Positions 1 through 7,620 of a stretch of DNA of 9,135 nt are shown here, piece after piece. This DNA comes from Thermoplasmata archaeon (GTDB lineage: Archaea > Thermoplasmatota > Thermoplasmata > Lutacidiplasmatales > UBA184), in contig JASHWL010000069.1 of the NCBI GenBank assembly GCA_030044105.1, positions 1 to 9,135 of the forward strand, in the 5' to 3' direction. The position numbers and the translations under genes are program-made. Below the pieces are notes generated by a model that ran no database searches, had not been told where the DNA came from, and worked only from the letters and a program-made list of their open reading frames with translations. Each line of letters starts with the position of its first letter. The stretch's first letter is position 1.

Positions 1-104
1 AGGTCGTCCGCATCGGGAAGATCCCGCACGACGAGCTCGCGACCAAGCGGATCGTCGACCGGATCCTGGAGGTCGCCGCGCGCGGGAGGGAGGATACCTC
101 GTGA
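1..104 (+). CDS. C-terminal end of a probable archaeal FAD synthase (RibL-like nucleotidyltransferase), partial
   Basis: Only the last 33 residues are visible, in the frame starting at base 3 and ending at TGA 102-104; the 5' part lies outside the window. The fragment reads VVRIGKIPHDELATKRIVDR and then ILEVAARGREDTS. From memory, archaeal FAD synthases (RibL, a cytidylyltransferase-like family that adenylylates FMN) end in a similar way: a 'VVRI' strand, a short variable loop, then an S/T-x-x-I-[IV]-x-x-I helix. The context fits, because the stop codon overlaps the GTG start of ribC in a GTGA arrangement, so the genes are translationally coupled and flavin biosynthesis would continue to FAD. 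The assignment rests on a short tail and position only. Another flavin-pathway gene or an unrelated protein is possible. Confidence 0.45.
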   Translation, partial: VVRIGKIPHDELATKRIVDRILEVAARGREDTS

Positions 105-574
105 AGCGGATCGGGATCGCGGACACGACCTTCGCGCGCGTCGACATGGCTCCGAGCGCGATCCGGGCCCTCCGCGGGAGCGGCACCGGCTTCAAGATCG
201 TGCGCCGGACCGTGCCGGGGATCAAGGACCTCCCCGTCGCGTGCCGGCAGCTGTTCGAGTTCGACGGCGCGGACCTGTGCCTGGCGCTCGGGATGCCCGG
301 GCCCGCGGACCTGGACCGGACGAGCGCCGAGGTCGCCTCGCAGGGCCTGATGCTGGCCGGCGTGCTCGCGGGGAAGCCGATCCTCGAATGCTTCGTGCAC
401 GAGCGCGAGGCGCGCGACGCCCGGGAGCTCGCCGCGCTCGCGCGCCGTCGCGCCGAGGAGCACGCGCGGAACGCCTACGCGCTCCTGTTCCGCCCGCAGG
501 ACCTCGCCCGCCGGGCGGGGACCGGGCTGCGCCAGGGCTTCGCGGATGCCGGACCGGTGCGGCCGGTCCGTTGA
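101..574 (+). CDS. ribC: Archaeal riboflavin synthase (RibC)
   Basis: This cytoplasmic enzyme makes riboflavin by dismutation of two 6,7-dimethyl-8-ribityllumazine molecules (EC 2.5.1.9). The 157-residue product matches the archaeal type, which is unrelated to the bacterial and eukaryotic two-barrel riboflavin synthase and instead descends from the lumazine synthase fold. Near-diagnostic stretches, compared from memory with the Methanocaldococcus protein, are IADTTFARVDMA (6-17), RRTVPGIKDLPVAC (35-48), LALGMPG (61-67), FVHE (98-101), KR-like ARRRAEEHA (114-122) and GLRQGFADAGP (142-152). Length is normal for the family (about 156). The GTG start at 101 is supported by GGAGG at 89-93, seven bases upstream, and by the 4-bp overlap with the preceding stop. 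ribH follows after 24 bp, so substrate production and use are encoded together. Confidence 0.96.
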   Translation: MKRIGIADTTFARVDMAPSAIRALRGSGTGFKIVRRTVPGIKDLPVACRQLFEFDGADLCLALGMPGPADLDRTSAEVASQGLMLAGVLAGKPILECFVHEREARDARELAALARRRAEEHARNAYALLFRPQDLARRAGTGLRQGFADAGPVRPVR

Positions 575-583
575 CGATCCAAC

Positions 584-590
584 AGGGAGA
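584..590 (+). promoter_or_regulatory. Ribosome binding site of ribH
   Basis: AGGGAGA lies eight bases before the ATG at 599, within the 24-bp gap after ribC. It supports this ATG as the start of ribH and shows that genes inside operons here use Shine-Dalgarno initiation. Confidence 0.6.
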
Positions 591-598
591 ACACAACC

Positions 599-1039
599 AT
601 GCCGAAGGCAACGAGCGAAGGGAAGGGGATCCGGGTCGCGCTGGTGGCCAGCGAGTACAACTACGACGTGACGCTGCTGATGGTGGAGCGGGCCAAGGAG
701 GAGGTCGAGTTCCTCGGCGCCACGCTCGGCCCGGTCGTGAAGACCCCGGGCGTCTACGACATGCCGCTCGCCGTCAAGGTGCTGTTCGGCCGCTCCGACG
801 TCGACGCCGTGGTCGCCCTCGGGGCCGTGATCGAGGGGGAAACGAACCACGACGAGGTCGTGATGAACCAGGCCGCGCGGAAGCTCACCGACCTCTCGGT
901 CGAGTACGGGAAGCCGCTCGGCCTCGGCATCTCGGGTCCCGGCGAGACCCGGCTCCAGGCGCAGGACCGCATCGAGAACGCGGGGAACGCCGTCCGGGCC
1001 GTGGTGAAGATGGTCCGGCGCCTGCGGGACCTCGGCTGA
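599..1039 (+). CDS. ribH: 6,7-dimethyl-8-ribityllumazine synthase (RibH)
   Basis: The enzyme condenses 5-amino-6-ribitylaminouracil with 3,4-dihydroxy-2-butanone 4-phosphate to give the lumazine substrate of riboflavin synthase (EC 2.5.1.78). The protein has 146 residues. Visible signatures are the substrate-binding SEYNYDVT (18-25), TPGVYDMPLA (49-58), the VVALGAVIEGETNHDEVV core (71-88) with the general acid/base His84, and LGISGPGETRLQAQDRIENA (109-128). The pattern YDMPLA plus GISGPG with QAQ(D/E)R is that of archaeal lumazine synthases such as the Methanocaldococcus enzyme rather than the bacterial pattern. Most family members form 60-mer capsids or pentamers; the assembly state cannot be read from the sequence. 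It is the last gene of its operon and faces the MFS gene end to end with 13 bp between. Confidence 0.96.
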   Translation: MPKATSEGKGIRVALVASEYNYDVTLLMVERAKEEVEFLGATLGPVVKTPGVYDMPLAVKVLFGRSDVDAVVALGAVIEGETNHDEVVMNQAARKLTDLSVEYGKPLGLGISGPGETRLQAQDRIENAGNAVRAVVKMVRRLRDLG

Positions 1040-1052
1040 CGCCACCGGTCGC

Positions 1053-2387
1053 TCAGTAGGCGAGCCGCCGGAGCTCCCTCATCCCGAACGCGCCGATCGG
1101 GGCGACCGCCATCACGACCAGGCCCAGGGCCTCGTAGACGAGCGGGATCGACGACCGCTCGGCCATCGTCCCGGCGAAGAACGCCCCGAACGGGGCGGCG
1201 GCGAGGAGGAATCCCATCAGCACGGCCGTCGCGCGGCCCAGAAGCCGCGCCGGAACGCGGGCCTGGAGGGCGGCGAACAGCGGCACGTTCATCACGCTGA
1301 GCAGCACGCCGAACCCCGCCGCTTCGGTGAGCGCCAGCGGGATCGATCGGGTCATTCCGAGCAGCACGATCACCGCGCCGGCCGCGAGATCGCCCGCGAG
1401 CAGGGTGGGACCGACCCGAGTACGGAAGTCCACCTTGCCGACCACGAGCGCGCCGACGATCGCCCCCACCGCGACCGCCGCCCCGAGGAACCCGTAGGTG
1501 GCCGCCCCGCCCTGGAGGACGCGCTCGGCGTACGGGGCCCAGAGAGTGAACACGGCGTTCCCGCAGAAGTTGACGACGAGGCCGAGCGCGATGAGCTCGA
1601 GGATCCAGCGCTGGCTCCGGATATAGCGGACGCCCTCGGCGAACTCGGACGAGAACCGGCGCGCGACGCCCGCGAGCGGCGGCTCGGGCCGCCCGACGGA
1701 GACGGCGATTAGCGTCACGATCGCGGCGGCCGCGAAGAAGGTCACGGCGTCGTAGGTGATCGGCAGGACCACGCCGAACAGGGCGACGACGATGCCCCCG
1801 ATCGACAGTCCGGCGATCTGGGTCGTGGACCCGCTGATCTGCGTGAGTCCGTTCGCCGGTCCCAGGTCGTCCTTCGCGACCGTCTGGGGCACCATCGCGG
1901 ACGACGTCAGCGCCACGACCCGTCCCCCGACGCTCAACGCGACGACCACGGCGAGGATGACGGCGAGGTCGGCCGCGTGCGCCAGGATCAACCCCGACAG
2001 GGCCGCCACGAGCACGCCCTCCGCCACGTTCGTCACGACCAGGATCGTCCGCCGCGGCCAGCGGTCCACGTACACGCCGAGCACAGGGCCGAGCAGGACG
2101 GTGGGAGCGAGCGCGGCCGTGGAGACCAGTCCGACCGCGAAGATCGACCCGGTCGTCTGAAGGACGAGCCAGATCAGCGCGACGTCGAACACGTAGTCGC
2201 CGGATTGCGAGACGAACTGCGACAGCCACAGCCAGAGGAAGGCCGGGTTCCGGAGAGCCCGCACGAAGCTCGGCGGACCCGTCGCACCGGCCGGGTCGAC
2301 CGCGGGGGCGTTCCCGGGGATCTCCGCGCCGGACGTGGGCCCCTCCGCTCGGCCCGAGGCCGAAAATGTGCGAAGGACCTTGCTCAC
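1053..2387 (-). CDS. MFS transporter, EntS/macrolide-efflux type (MFS_3-like), probable exporter
   Basis: This 444-residue integral membrane protein is read as a proton-coupled exporter of small molecules; the substrate is unknown. About 45 hydrophilic N-terminal residues (Pro/Gly/Ala-rich) precede a run of hydrophobic helices consistent with the usual 12, with a charged central loop around residues 210-232 (RPEPPLAGVARRFSSEFAEG). The first-loop motif GVYVDRWPRRTI is the 'G-x-x-x-DR-x-x-RR' form of MFS motif A seen in EntS-like and macrolide-efflux members. The start is GTG (complement of 2385-2387) with no good ribosome binding site; no ATG occurs before the first helix, so this start is the best available but may be a few residues off. 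It lies 25 bp downstream of the SCP2-like gene on the same strand, so the two are probably cotranscribed. Confidence 0.85.
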   Translation of the reverse strand: MSKVLRTFSASGRAEGPTSGAEIPGNAPAVDPAGATGPPSFVRALRNPAFLWLWLSQFVSQSGDYVFDVALIWLVLQTTGSIFAVGLVSTAALAPTVLLGPVLGVYVDRWPRRTILVVTNVAEGVLVAALSGLILAHAADLAVILAVVVALSVGGRVVALTSSAMVPQTVAKDDLGPANGLTQISGSTTQIAGLSIGGIVVALFGVVLPITYDAVTFFAAAAIVTLIAVSVGRPEPPLAGVARRFSSEFAEGVRYIRSQRWILELIALGLVVNFCGNAVFTLWAPYAERVLQGGAATYGFLGAAVAVGAIVGALVVGKVDFRTRVGPTLLAGDLAAGAVIVLLGMTRSIPLALTEAAGFGVLLSVMNVPLFAALQARVPARLLGRATAVLMGFLLAAAPFGAFFAGTMAERSSIPLVYEALGLVVMAVAPIGAFGMRELRRLAY

Positions 2388-2412
2388 TACCGGAGGTCTC
2401 TAGTCTGGAGTC

Positions 2413-2784
2413 CTAGAGTCCCACGCGCTCGCGTAGGTAGTCGAAGGCGGCCTTGCCCTTCGAGGTGTGCGTCGTCACCGTCACGCCGGCCGAGGACGGG
2501 GCGCCTTTCCGGCCCTCGCGGAGCGCCGCGGAGAGCCGCGCGAACGTCGCTTCGACGGTCACGTCCGGGTGCGCCGGTGGCTCGGCGACCACGGACGTCG
2601 CGCCCCGGGCGTCGACGAGGAGCGTGGCGGTCCCGACGTCCGTCCGGAACACCCACGCCTGCGGAAGGTACGCCCGGACGAACGACCCTAGGAGGCCCTG
2701 GAGCCGGCGCTGGATCTCGGGCTCGACCCGACGGCCGGCGTCGCGCAGCAGAGCCTCGAGGTCCGCGTCCGGGGGGCTCGGCAT
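2413..2784 (-). CDS. Small SCP2 (sterol carrier protein 2)-like domain protein
   Basis: The 123-residue soluble protein has no signal peptide or membrane segment. It has an amphipathic N-terminal helix (about 7-30), then AWVFRTDVGTATLLVDARGA (43-62), a strand pair with charged turns, followed by PDVTVEATFARLSAALREGR (73-92) and a closing helix after HTSKGKAAFDYL. The order 'strand, strand, PDVT(V/L) strand, helix ending in x-x-G-(R/K)' is the layout of SCP2-type lipid-binding domains, where a hydrophobic tunnel binds lipids or acyl-CoA. No catalytic residues are expected in this family. ATG (complement of 2782-2784) is the first plausible start. The gene is divergent from the biotin ligase gene and upstream of the MFS exporter. 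The family call rests on pattern only; a distant or unrelated fold is possible. Confidence 0.55.
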   Translation of the reverse strand: MPSPPDADLEALLRDAGRRVEPEIQRRLQGLLGSFVRAYLPQAWVFRTDVGTATLLVDARGATSVVAEPPAHPDVTVEATFARLSAALREGRKGAPSSAGVTVTTHTSKGKAAFDYLRERVGL

Positions 2785-2899
2785 CGGTTCGACCGCCGCG
2801 CGGCCGGGTACGGCCCGAGAGCATAACAGAATCGAGGGGGCGCGCGTCGTGGAGAAACGAATAAGCGGCCCCGCTCCTCGCCGCGCGGAGGCGAAGCGC
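2785..2899. promoter_or_regulatory. Divergent intergenic region with two A/T-rich candidate promoter elements
   Basis: This 115-bp gap separates the minus-strand SCP2-like gene from the biotin ligase operon, taking GTG 2900 as the ligase start. Two A/T-rich patches stand out in very GC-rich DNA: GCATAACAGAATC (2821-2833) and GAGAAACGAATAAG (2851-2864). An element centred near 2825 would place a minus-strand transcription start about 13 bases from the SCP2-like ATG. One centred near 2860 would place a plus-strand start about 13 bases from GTG 2900. Neither is a good match to the archaeal TATA consensus, so the exact boxes are inferred. This is the only place in the window where a promoter for the carboxyltransferase operon is expected. 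Confidence 0.4.
2887..2891 (+). promoter_or_regulatory. Ribosome binding site that decides the biotin ligase start (GTG 2900)
   Basis: GGAGG sits eight bases before GTG 2900. A competing GTG at 2849 has the weaker GAGGGGG at 2834-2840, but the codons between 2849 and 2878 (AAA, CGA, ATA, GCT, CCT) end in A or T far more often than true genes here. The later start also matches where the catalytic domain begins. Confidence 0.55.
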
Positions 2900-3636
2900 G
2901 TGGAGCCCGTGCGGGAGCACTATCGGTCGATCGCCTCGACGCAGCCGCGCGCCCGGGAGCTCGCCCTCGCGGGGGCGGCCTACGGGACCCGGGTCGTCGC
3001 CGAGTCCCAGACGCACGGACGCGGACGCGCGGACCACCGCTGGGCGTCCCCGCCCGGCGGGCTCTACCTCTCGGTGCTCGTGCACCCTCCGGGCCACGCC
3101 GAGCCGCTCCTGCCGCTCGCGATCGGCGCGACCCTCGCGTCGGAGCTGGACCGCCGGTGGGGCGTGCCGGTCCGGTTGAAGTGGCCGAACGACCTCTGGG
3201 TCGAGGGACCGGATCGTCGCGTCCGCAAGCTCGGAGGGGTCCTGATCGACGCGGTCGAGGATCGGGCGGGACGACGGACCGCGATCGTCGGCATCGGGGT
3301 CAACGTGGGCCGGCCGGCCGGTGGATTTCCGAGCGACCTTGTGGTCCCCGCGATCGCCCTGGAGGATCTGATCGCGACCCGACCACCGGTGCGGGAGGTC
3401 GAGGACCTCGCCGTGGGGGCGGCCCTCGCCGCGAGCCGCGACCTCGAGGATCCCGCCGCCGCCGAACGCACCGTGACCCGCTGCCGGGACCTGCTGTACG
3501 GCGTCGGCCGTTCCGCGCGGGCCGAGGGCGGGATCCGCGGGAGGATCCGGACCATCGGCCCGGACGGCGCGCTCGTCCTCGACGTCGACGGCGCGCCCGT
3601 GGCGGTCTCGGCGGGCGATCTCACCCTGGAGGAGGC

Positions 3637-3640
<4 letters not shown>
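2900..3640 (+). CDS. birA: Biotin--[acetyl-CoA-carboxylase] ligase (biotin protein ligase), no DNA-binding domain
   Basis: The enzyme activates biotin with ATP and attaches it to the lysine of the carrier protein (EC 6.3.4.15), here presumably the carrier encoded three genes downstream. From GTG 2900 the product has 246 residues, similar to the short archaeal enzymes of about 235. Motifs in order: IAST at 11-14 (the usual 'STN' reads STQ here), the biotinyl-AMP loop HGRGRADHRW (39-48), GGLYLSVL (53-60), KWPNDLW (94-100), KLGGVLID (110-117), GIGVNV (131-136), then a C-terminal beta domain with GALVLDVDG (223-231). There is no N-terminal helix-turn-helix, so unlike E. coli BirA it should not act as a repressor. 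A GTG at 2849 would add 17 residues. Its stop overlaps the GTG of the next gene (GTGA), indicating coupled translation. Confidence 0.92.
3628..3635 (+). promoter_or_regulatory. Ribosome binding site of the 12S-like gene inside the ligase 3' end
   Basis: GGAGGAGG lies in the last codons of the biotin ligase gene, directly before GTG 3637. With the GTGA stop/start overlap this suggests termination-reinitiation coupling between the two genes. Confidence 0.55.
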
Positions 3641-5187
<1,547 letters not shown>

Positions 5188-5202
5188 GCCGGGGGGCGTC
5201 GG

Positions 5203-6726
5203 ATGGTCGGCATCACCGAGACGGTCCTGCGCGACGGGCATCAGTCCCTCATCGCGACGCGGATGCGCACGCGGGACATGCTGCCCGCGGCCGAACGGCT
5301 CGACGCGATCGGCTACCGCAGCCTCGAGGTGTGGGGCGGCGCGACGTTCGACGTCTGTCTGCGCTTCCTGCGGGAGGATCCGTGGGAGCGGCTCCGCCAG
5401 CTGAGGCGCGCGATGCCGCGCACGCCGCTCCAGATGCTGCTGCGGGGCCAGAACCTGGTCGGCTACCGCCACTACGCGGACGATCTCGTCCGCGCGTTCG
5501 TGGCCGAGGCCGCGGCCGAGGGGATCGGGATCTTCCGCGTGTTCGACGCGCTCAACGACCCGCGGAACATGGAGGTCGCGATCCAGGCGGTGCGCCGCGC
5601 CGGCGCCGTCGCGCAGGGGACGGTCTGCTACACGGAGTCCCCCGTGCACACGCTGGAGTCGTTCGTCGCGCTCGGTCACCGCCTCGCCGAGATGGGCGCG
5701 ACGGAACTGTGCGTCAAGGACATGGGGGGCTTCATGCCCCCCGGCCGCGGCGCGGAGCTCGTCCGGGCACTCGTGCGTGAGGTCGGCCTCCCCGTGGTCG
5801 TGCACACGCACTCCTCGAGCGGCATGTCGGCGATGACCTGCCTCGCGGTCGTCGAAGCCGGCGCGACGGCGATCGATGGGGCGCTCAGCCCGTTCTCCGG
5901 GGGCGCGAGCCAGCCCCCCACCGAGACGCTGGTCGGGGTGCTGAAGGGTACGCCGTACGACCCGCAGCTCGACCTCGAGGCGCTCGCGGACCTCGCGGCC
6001 TACTTCCAGAAGGTGATGGAGCGGTACCGTCCGCTCCTGAACCTCCGGTCCCTGCAGACGGACCCGCAGGTGCTGATCCACCAGGTGCCGGGCGGCATGC
6101 TCTCGAACCTGCTCTCGCAGCTCCACGAGCAGGACGCGCTCGACCGGCTCCCCGAGGTGCTCGCCGAGGTGCCGCGCGTGCGGGCGGACCTCGGCTACCC
6201 GCCGCTCGTGACGCCGACGAGCCAGATCGTGGGCGTTCAGGCGGTGGTCAACGTGCTCACCGGCGGCCGGTACGCCCAGATCACGAAGGAGGTCCGGGAC
6301 TACGTCCGGGGCCTGTACGGGACGCCGCCCGCGCCGATCGACCCCGCGCTCCGGGCGAAGGTCGAATCGGGGGCGGCCCCGATCCACGGCCGGCCCGGCG
6401 ACACCCTCCCGCCCGAGTACGATCGCGCGCTCGCCGAGGTCCGTGCCTTGCTGCCGGGGGCCGGCCCGCCCGACGCGCTCTCGTTCGCGCTCTTCCCCGA
6501 CGTGTACCGGTCGTACCGCGCCGCTCTCGACGGCGGGCTCACGAGCGATGCGCTCGCCGACGCGGCGCTCGCGGTCGTGGCCCTCTTGCGGACCCCGCCG
6601 CCGGCGCTGTCGACCGCGGCCGCCGGGCCGAGGGGAGGGCCGGATCCGTGGGCGCACGAAGGCCGCGTCCGGCAGCAGTCCCAGCGGAGGTGGGTCGATG
6701 CAAATCGTCGTCGAACGGGATGGTAG
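5203..6726 (+). CDS. Pyruvate/oxaloacetate carboxyltransferase (transcarboxylase 5S / OadA / PycB family)
   Basis: The TIM-barrel metalloenzyme transfers CO2 between carboxybiotin and pyruvate/oxaloacetate. It has 507 residues, almost exactly the size of Propionibacterium 5S (about 505) and shorter than OadA or PycB, which carry a fused biotin domain. Metal-site residues are present: Asp11 in LRDGHQSL (family norm RDAHQSL), the carbamylatable Lys172 in VKDMGG, and His201/His203 in HTHSSSG. Other hallmarks are EVWGGATFD (42-50), EDPWERL (58-64), QMLLRGQNLVGYRHY (77-91), FRVFDALNDPRN (111-122), SPFSGGASQPPTE (229-241) and the conserved C-terminal domain IHQVPGGMLSN (292-302), EVPRVRADLGYPPLVTPTSQ (322-341). 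It starts 15 bp after the 12S-like gene. The last 40 or so residues are Arg/Pro-rich with no family match, and the final 29 bp overlap the carrier gene. Confidence 0.92.
   Translation: MVGITETVLRDGHQSLIATRMRTRDMLPAAERLDAIGYRSLEVWGGATFDVCLRFLREDPWERLRQLRRAMPRTPLQMLLRGQNLVGYRHYADDLVRAFVAEAAAEGIGIFRVFDALNDPRNMEVAIQAVRRAGAVAQGTVCYTESPVHTLESFVALGHRLAEMGATELCVKDMGGFMPPGRGAELVRALVREVGLPVVVHTHSSSGMSAMTCLAVVEAGATAIDGALSPFSGGASQPPTETLVGVLKGTPYDPQLDLEALADLAAYFQKVMERYRPLLNLRSLQTDPQVLIHQVPGGMLSNLLSQLHEQDALDRLPEVLAEVPRVRADLGYPPLVTPTSQIVGVQAVVNVLTGGRYAQITKEVRDYVRGLYGTPPAPIDPALRAKVESGAAPIHGRPGDTLPPEYDRALAEVRALLPGAGPPDALSFALFPDVYRSYRAALDGGLTSDALADAALAVVALLRTPPPALSTAAAGPRGGPDPWAHEGRVRQQSQRRWVDANRRRTGW
6686..6690 (+). 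promoter_or_regulatory. Ribosome binding site of the biotin carrier gene
   Basis: GGAGG ends seven bases before ATG 6698, inside the end of the 5S-like gene. It fixes the carrier start at 6698 although the same frame stays open further upstream. Confidence 0.6.
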
Positions 6727-7252
6727 GCGGACCCCGGTCGAGGTTGCGCTGGACGGCGCGACGGTGACGCTCGCCGGCCGGGCGTACCCGGTGACGGTCG
6801 TGCGGCGGACCGCCACGCTCGTGGAGCTGGAGATCGCGGGCGAGCGCGTGACGGTCGACAACTGGCCGGAGCACTTCGCCGATCCCCCCGGACCGGTCGA
6901 CGTGAACGGCGAGCGCGCTCCCGTGCGGATCGAACGGGGCGAGGGCGGGCTCTCGGCGCCTCCGCCCCCCCGCACGACCGTGGCGCCGGCGGGGGCGCCG
7001 AGCCCCGCGCCGACCGCCCCGTCCCCGACGGGCGGACAGGCGATCGTGCCCCCGATGCCGGGGAAGGTGATCGAGCTCCGCGTCGCCGAGGGTCAGAAGG
7101 TCCACCGCGGCGACGTCCTCCTCGTCCTGGAGGCGATGAAGATGCGGAACGAGCTCGCGAGCCCGATCGACGGGACGGTGCGGCAGGTCCGCACCGCCGC
7201 CGGGGCGAGCGCCCGGGCGAAGGAGCCGCTCCTGTTCGTCGTGCCCGAGTGA
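6698..7252 (+). CDS. Biotin carboxyl carrier protein (transcarboxylase 1.3S / MmdC-like)
   Basis: This 184-residue protein carries the biotin that shuttles CO2 between the two carboxyltransferase subunits. Residues 1-80 are beta-rich with repeated 'V-x-x-x-G' strands (VEVALDGATVTLAGRAYPV at 14-32), like the carrier N-terminal or BT-type region used to dock onto partner subunits. A Pro/Ala/Thr-rich flexible linker follows (about 85-113), then the biotinyl/lipoyl hammerhead domain (114-183) with PPMPGKV (118-124), EGQKVHRGD (131-139) and the biotinylation motif EAMKM at 145-149; Lys148 is the attachment site. It is longer than the 1.3S subunit of Propionibacterium (about 123). The start overlaps the 5S-like gene by 29 bp. 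It is the last gene of the operon and ends 7 bp from a convergent gene. Confidence 0.93.
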   Translation: MQIVVERDGRRTPVEVALDGATVTLAGRAYPVTVVRRTATLVELEIAGERVTVDNWPEHFADPPGPVDVNGERAPVRIERGEGGLSAPPPPRTTVAPAGAPSPAPTAPSPTGGQAIVPPMPGKVIELRVAEGQKVHRGDVLLVLEAMKMRNELASPIDGTVRQVRTAAGASARAKEPLLFVVPE

Positions 7253-7259
7253 GGCGCGC

Positions 7260-7610
7260 CTAGGGCGGATCCGGTCCCGATCCTTCCGATGGGGGGGTCG
7301 AGGCCACGGCAGCGTCCGGGGCGGCCGGCTGCTGCGCGATCCGGTCCGCCTCCTCGACCGGGTCGATGAACTCCTCGTCCGGCAGATCCGCGGCCGCAGG
7401 GGATGCGGGCCGCGAGCCCCACGGCACGTACGGGAGCTTCCGGTACTCCAGCAGGAACGCGACGGCGAGCAGGCCCGGGATGAAGAGCAGCCACAGCGAA
7501 CGCGCGCCCAGCCCGGCGATGAGCCCGAGGACGATCACGCCGAGCGCGAGGATCGCGATGAGCACGGCCATCACCGGCAGAGGGATCCGGATCAGGATGC
7601 CGTCGGCCAC
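7260..7610 (-). CDS. Small membrane protein with two helices and a Pro/Ala-rich acidic tail, function unknown
   Basis: I do not recognise this 116-residue protein. Two hydrophobic helices are clear (about 12-33 and 38-55), followed by LEYRKLPYVPWG (55-66) and a soluble tail of about 50 residues rich in Pro, Ala, Asp and Glu (DLPDEEFIDPVEEADR at 75-90). The short turn between helices predicts a hairpin with both ends on the same side. The start is GTG (complement of 7608-7610) with an AAGGGGG-type ribosome binding site in the end of the gene upstream. It lies 10 bp behind the zinc-ribbon membrane protein, so the two form an operon. Third-position GC and hydrophobic pattern support it as a real gene. 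Confidence 0.65.
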   Translation of the reverse strand: MADGILIRIPLPVMAVLIAILALGVIVLGLIAGLGARSLWLLFIPGLLAVAFLLEYRKLPYVPWGSRPASPAAADLPDEEFIDPVEEADRIAQQPAAPDAAVASTPPSEGSGPDPP

Positions 7611-7620
7611 GCCGCCCCCT

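Noticed and set aside
2783..2798. GGTTCGACC, resembling a tRNA T-loop
   Set aside because: The flanking five bases on each side do not pair, and no acceptor, D-arm or anticodon stem can be built around it.
2849..2899. N-terminal extension of biotin ligase from GTG 2849
   Set aside because: Codon third positions are unlike the rest of the gene, and the later GTG has a better ribosome binding site and the expected distance to the catalytic core. Kept as an alternative only.
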